A stretch of DNA of 64,000 nt, from contig NW_025335761.1 of assembly GCF_004798865.1 (NCBI RefSeq), forward strand, positions 21,790,426 through 21,854,425. The letters run 5' to 3'. Within the stretch, counting starts at the first letter, position 1; each line of letters begins with the position of its first letter. Positions 59,958 through 64,000 of the stretch are shown in pieces. Source of the DNA: Varanus komodoensis (lineage: Eukaryota > Chordata > Lepidosauria > Squamata > Varanidae). Made by a program: the position numbers and the translations under genes. The notes under the pieces are model-generated. The model did not search any database and was not told where the DNA came from. It saw only the letters and a list, made by a program, of their open reading frames with translations.

Positions 59958-60578
59958 CAGGGATGGCGTCAGAAGAGCTAAAGCTAGGAATGAATTGAGA
60001 CTAGTGAGGGATGCTAAAAGCAACATAAAAAACTTTCTTCAGTTATTTCCAAAGTAAAAGACAGAGGAAAAAAATGGGGGTTCAGCTACTCAATGTGGAT
60101 GGCAAAATGTTAACAGATGACAAAGTAAAGGCAGAATTGCTCAAATCCTACTTTGGCTCAGTCTTCACCCCAAAGAAGATCTGTGACCTTCTCAATAAAG
60201 GCTATGCGATGGGATGGCATACAAATAGAAAAATAAATAGACAGATAGATAAAGGGGAAGTACAAGCTGAAGGAATTGGTAGGCAAATGGCCAAGGATCA
60301 TCTACTGGGCTGAATGAGTTCATATCTCCAGGGCCTGATGAACTCCATCCTAGAGTCGTAAAGGAGCTGGCAGAACTCTCAGAATCACTGTCTATTATCT
60401 TTGAGGACAGCAGAATTGCCAGATGACTGGAGAGGGACAAATGTCCCTATCATCAAGAAAGGAAAAAAAGAAGAACCTGGGAACTACAGATAAGTCAGTC
60501 TGACATCAATCCCTGACAGAATTTTGGAGCAGATTATAAAGCAGTCAGTCTGCAAACACCTTGAAAGCAATGTCGTGA
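59958..60578 (+). mobile_element. CR1 LINE, internal ORF2 fragment
   Basis: The sequence follows the CR1 ORF2 segment between the endonuclease and RT domains. It has gctaaaagcaacataaaaaa, then ggcagaattgctcaaatcct and tactttggctcagtcttcac (KAELLKSYFGSVFT). Further on are ggcctgatgaactccatcct, agtcgtaaaggagctggcag and atcatcaagaaaggaaaaaa before the cagtctgacatc words. Stops and shifts show it is old. It ends at 60578, where an L2-like element begins in the other orientation. Confidence 0.85.
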
Positions 60579-61075
60579 TTATTTATTTATTTTTAGATTT
60601 CTTGTCTGCTGAATCAGCCCAAAGGCTCTCTAAACAGATTATAATCCATAAAACATACAATAACAATAAAACAGTACAATATACAGAAAATAATAAAATG
60701 AAACCATTATCCAAATGAAATCAATTATTAAAATGCCTAGAGAATTAAACTGTTTTGGCCTGGCACCAAAAAGATTGCAGCAAAAGCACCAGGTGAACTC
60801 CTTTTGGGAGACTGTTCCACAGATGGGGCGCACCTACTTAGAAAGTCCTTCTTCTGTTTGCCATCCTCCTCACTTCCTTGGAGGATGGCTCTTTCAGAAA
60901 GGCCTCCAAAAGGGATCTTAGGGGTCAGGTAGGTACTTATGGGAGCAGGCGGTCCTTCAGATACCCTGCTCCCATGCCATTTAGGGATTAATATGTTAAA
61001 ATAAGCACCTTTAATTGGGACCAGAGCTCAACTGGTAGCCAATAAAGATGGTAAAGTATTAGTGTCACATGGGTA
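60579..61075 (-). mobile_element. L2-like LINE 3' portion abutting CR1
   Basis: The tatttatttatttttagatt tail and agcccaaaggctctctaaac core are followed by an A-rich block and ttggcctggcaccaaaaaga. Then come actgttccacagatggggcg, ggcaggcggtccttcagat-like text and aattgggaccagagctcaac, tggtagccaataaagatggt. All align with the copy at 2095-3080 (cattccatagatggggcgcc, gggagccagtggagctgatg). More diverged than that copy. Confidence 0.87.
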
Positions 61076-61079
61076 TGTG

Positions 61080-62283
61080 GTCCTGCTTTTCTATGCTGTG
61101 TTTGACTTCTAAGTTATTGTGTTGCTTAACGTTGTGTGCAAAATATTGTAGTTGTTTTTAGCTGTTTATTAAACCAGCTTCTGTATCTTGCTTAGATTGG
61201 AAGAATAGGAGTATAAATCATTTTAAACAAAAAGCAGACCACCACTGACAATCTGCAAACTCACCCATACATGGAAATCAGTATCTAAATCTTAGAAGAG
61301 ATGAGGGACATAAAGAATTCCAAGGAAAACTATCAGTGGTTTTATACATTTGATTCAGTGGTTACCTTAGGGAATTTTAAACTCTGGAAATAATAAACTT
61401 ATGCTCTCTTCAGGTGCAAATTGTATTACTTTGTTTGCTTCAAAATGTGATAGCTTCACAATTGTCAGAAGTCCACCTGCTTATTCAACTGACTTCAGAC
61501 TTTGCCCCAAAGTCATGCTTAAAATGCAGTGCCAATTTTATTCTTGTGAAAAGAAAATGGAATTAATGTAAAAACAACAAAGACCGCCAGTATAAGGCAG
61601 CTAATTTGGACTTTGGCTTATCACCAATCTAGATGCTAATAAGCAAGGTACAACATTTAGGTTGCCATGGCACAAGAGTTCATATATATCCTTCATCAAG
61701 CAGGAGTCAGCATCTCCCAAGCACAAACTTCCTGTCTCTGCTGAGGCCCTGTGGGTCATTGGCAATCACGCAGATGCCAAACCAAAGACAAAAGCTTAAG
61801 CTCTCTCGGTTTAAAGACAAGGCAGCATGCATGAAGAGCTGGCAATGTGAATTTCCAACAAACCCAATAACTCCCCCCACCACCACTTTCTTTCTCTTTT
61901 GAGAAGTTCAGGTATTACTGCAGGGTGAGCACTACTGTTAGGCAGAGTGAGACAACGCTCTCAGACAGGAACTGCTGGGGAGAAGCACAGCCGCAGCTCC
62001 CCAGCTGTTCTTCACGAGTTGCTGGCCATTCCCTTCTGTCAGAGGAGAACGCCATGTGTTTTCCCCCGGAACAGACAGAAGGTCTAACTCCATGCTCTAG
62101 GCACACTGTCCTTCTCCTGTGCTGTTGCATTGCATAATCCTGCTGGCATAGATTGGCCACTCCTGTCTTAAATCATGTCTTTTATTGCCTGGGGGATGCA
62201 AGAAGCGGCAGTCTAACGCTGCTGGATGGGGAAGGCTGCCTGAAATGAACAGGGCTGGTGTCTAGAACAGGATCTCGTCATTG
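61080..62283. other. Unassigned intergenic sequence
   Basis: No gene or named repeat. A continuation of the CR1 after the L2-like copy was looked for and not found. Confidence 0.38.
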
Positions 62284-62285
62284 CA

Positions 62286-62478
62286 TCGAGCATGGTGTGT
62301 GGTTAAGGCACTGGTCCAGCAGCTGGAGAAACTGGATTTAGATCCCCTCTCAGTCAAAAAACTCACTGTATACTGCAGGTCAATCCTGTTAACCAATTCT
62401 ATTATCTCAAAGGGTTGTTGTGAGGAGAAGTTGGGGAGGGAGAAGAGTACGTATAGAAAAAAGACAGAATATTAATGG
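62286..62478 (+). mobile_element. tRNA-derived SINE, old ACA/Squam type
   Basis: Head gagcatggtgtgtggttaag, then ctggatttagatcccctctc (B-box region), aatcctgttaaccaattcta, aagggttgttgtgaggagaa and a pairing of acagaatattaatggg near the end. The family layout is recognisable but the copy is old. Confidence 0.68.
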
Positions 62479-62479
62479 G

Positions 62480-64000
62480 AGAAATGAATATGTGGAGTCA
62501 CACTTTCTTTTTAAAGGGAATCATACCACTATACCCATTTGGGGCATGTGAGTTCAAGATAGCCACCCTGAGTCAAATTCCAGGTTTGTGGTCAGTTCTT
62601 TACACAGACATTATCTCTTTTCCAAAGGTGGCAAAGCATATCTCTGAGCCACTGCCTCCTGATTTCCCCCCAAATTCCAAACCTTTACCCCACCTTCTTC
62701 AGATTTTCAAACTTATGCAATGCTAAGAACACGATGGTCTTTGTTTGTGTGAACCCCTGAAGCTGAGATTTATGTACATGCTGTAGCCCTAGTTTGAAAA
62801 ACAGCAAAGGAAAGAGACTGCAGTGAAATTATTTTGACCTTACAGAAATTCAGTCCCATCAGGTTTCATCTTGCTGGCCCCTGGCAGTGGTATATTCTCC
62901 AAAGGGTAATTATAGCCCTGAGCAGCAAATCATTCATTTTTACTGGTTATAAATGCATGGCCTTTACATTTCACAGAATCACTCTATTCTTGGACTAGGT
63001 GAGGAGGAGGACCAAAAGCCACTCGGTGTGCTTTTTATTTGAAGCTGATTGTGTTGCTATGAATTCAGCCTCTTTCTAAACTGCAGAACTAGAACCATTT
63101 TTGGAGGGGTTGCCCCTACTGCTACCCATTTCTCTGTCAATAAGTACACTTAAAAGTGCACAATATATGCTTTTATTTCCCCACCATCACAAAGCATTCA
63201 CATTTTGCCATCTGATTTTCTCACATTATCCGTCTAACTCAGCTGAGCCAGCTTCTGGAAGGAAATACTTTCTCACATGCTACAGTCCCCCTGCTGCAGC
63301 CTTCTCCAGTCTGGTGCCCTCCAATGATTTGAACTACAATTCCCATCAGCAGTCTGAAAACACAGAAGGTTTATGATGGAAGACCATGTTGTCTGGACCG
63401 CTATACAATCTGTGAATGAAGCACAGCAATGGCATGATAAACCCCTTAACCAGATGTATGCACAACTGTTTCAGCCCCAAGGGCAGCATACAGTGCCTGG
63501 GTGGAGGTCTGGGGGCTGCACATGTGAACGCACTTACAAGCATATGTGCAGAACACACATGGTGCTATCTGTGCATACACTTTTCCCCTCCCCCTATCTA
63601 TGCTTCCTCCATAACACACATGCACACACAACCCCGCAGGCAAGGATGGCGAAGCCAGCTCAAGCTGTGGAAACCTTGTCTGATCACTGATCGGCACCAA
63701 CTTGTCCTGGAGTCCAACGATCAGCTGTTGCAGAAGAAAGTGGGCTGGGTCCCCACAAGAGCACCCAAGGACCTGTCGATTTTGCAGCTGTTGTGAGGAC
63801 CAATGTTATAGTGCACATGCATAGCCTTAATAAAATAAATTTTATTTGTTATTTAAACATTTGTGTACCATCCATCAGCCCAAAAAGAGAGTTGCCCAGA
63901 AAGTGGACCTGTTTGTATCCTGGTGTGCCTATAGCCTAATTAATACACAACAGTAATGTGAAGAGTTCAAAGCTTTATTCCGCAGGGTAATGGCAGGCAG
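62480..64000. other. Unassigned intergenic sequence to the window end
   Basis: No gene found; PLCB2, expected next by human synteny, is not recognised. A half MITE-like copy is at 63299-63354. The + frame at 63416-63796 is unassigned. Confidence 0.4.
63299..63354. repeat. Half copy of the palindromic MITE-like repeat
   Basis: Left arm only: gccttctccagtctggtgcc, ctccaatgatttgaactaca, attcccatcagcag. Confidence 0.75.

Noticed and set aside
63416-63796. 126-codon + frame ending before an AT-rich, AATAAA-containing tail
   Set aside because: The arrangement recalls a retrocopy, but I recognise no parent gene and several frames overlap.
55500-64000. PLCB2, expected next to INAFM2 by human synteny
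   Set aside because: No exon resembling the PLCB2 N-terminus or its catalytic boxes was seen on the + strand; it is probably beyond the window.

Overview
The window looks like a squamate reptile chromosome (lizard or snake). The repeats point there: BovB/RTE, CR1 and L2-like LINEs, two kinds of tRNA-derived SINE with squamate-style consensus, and many short palindromic or hAT-like elements. Two neighbouring host genes, CCDC9B and INAFM2, are recognisable from protein signatures. They are convergent (CCDC9B on +, INAFM2 on -), as I recall them being on human chromosome 15q15. No prokaryotic feature, CRISPR array or functional RNA gene was seen.

Region 1 (about 1-25 kb) is CCDC9B on the + strand, seen as a chain of phase-compatible exons. 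Five exons are well supported: 12428-12615, 14048-14103, 16635-16688, 17097-17202 and 23322-23379. They are followed by a long, low-complexity terminal coding exon at 24322-25017. Two weaker candidates (1804-1878 and 12205-12253) may be earlier exons. The first exons, including the N-terminal coiled coil, were not found and probably lie left of the window. The introns hold a BovB fragment, L2-like and CR1 LINE pieces, SINEs, a 364-bp hAT element with near-perfect 8-bp target duplications, microsatellites, and a large imperfect inverted repeat at 21678-21926.

Region 2 (about 25-50 kb) has no recognised coding gene. It is old repeat debris: CR1 tails of at least two types in both orientations, L2-like LINE remains, SINEs and palindromic MITE-like units. 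Long stretches show nothing I can name.

Region 3 (about 50.6-54.4 kb) is INAFM2 on the - strand. It is a single-exon gene for a 122-residue one-pass membrane protein with the InaF motif, inside a strong CpG island that should also hold its promoter. Its 3' untranslated region may run left to a poly(A) signal near 50625.

Region 4 (54.6-64 kb) is intergenic sequence with L2-like, BovB and CR1 remains, one CR1 being abutted by an L2-like copy. PLCB2, the next gene in human, was not found.

I see no new multi-gene system. The most interesting points are a CCDC9B stop codon followed by open frame up to a perfect splice donor, a transcribed intronic palindrome, a possible 9-nt alternative donor, and several datable repeat insertions.
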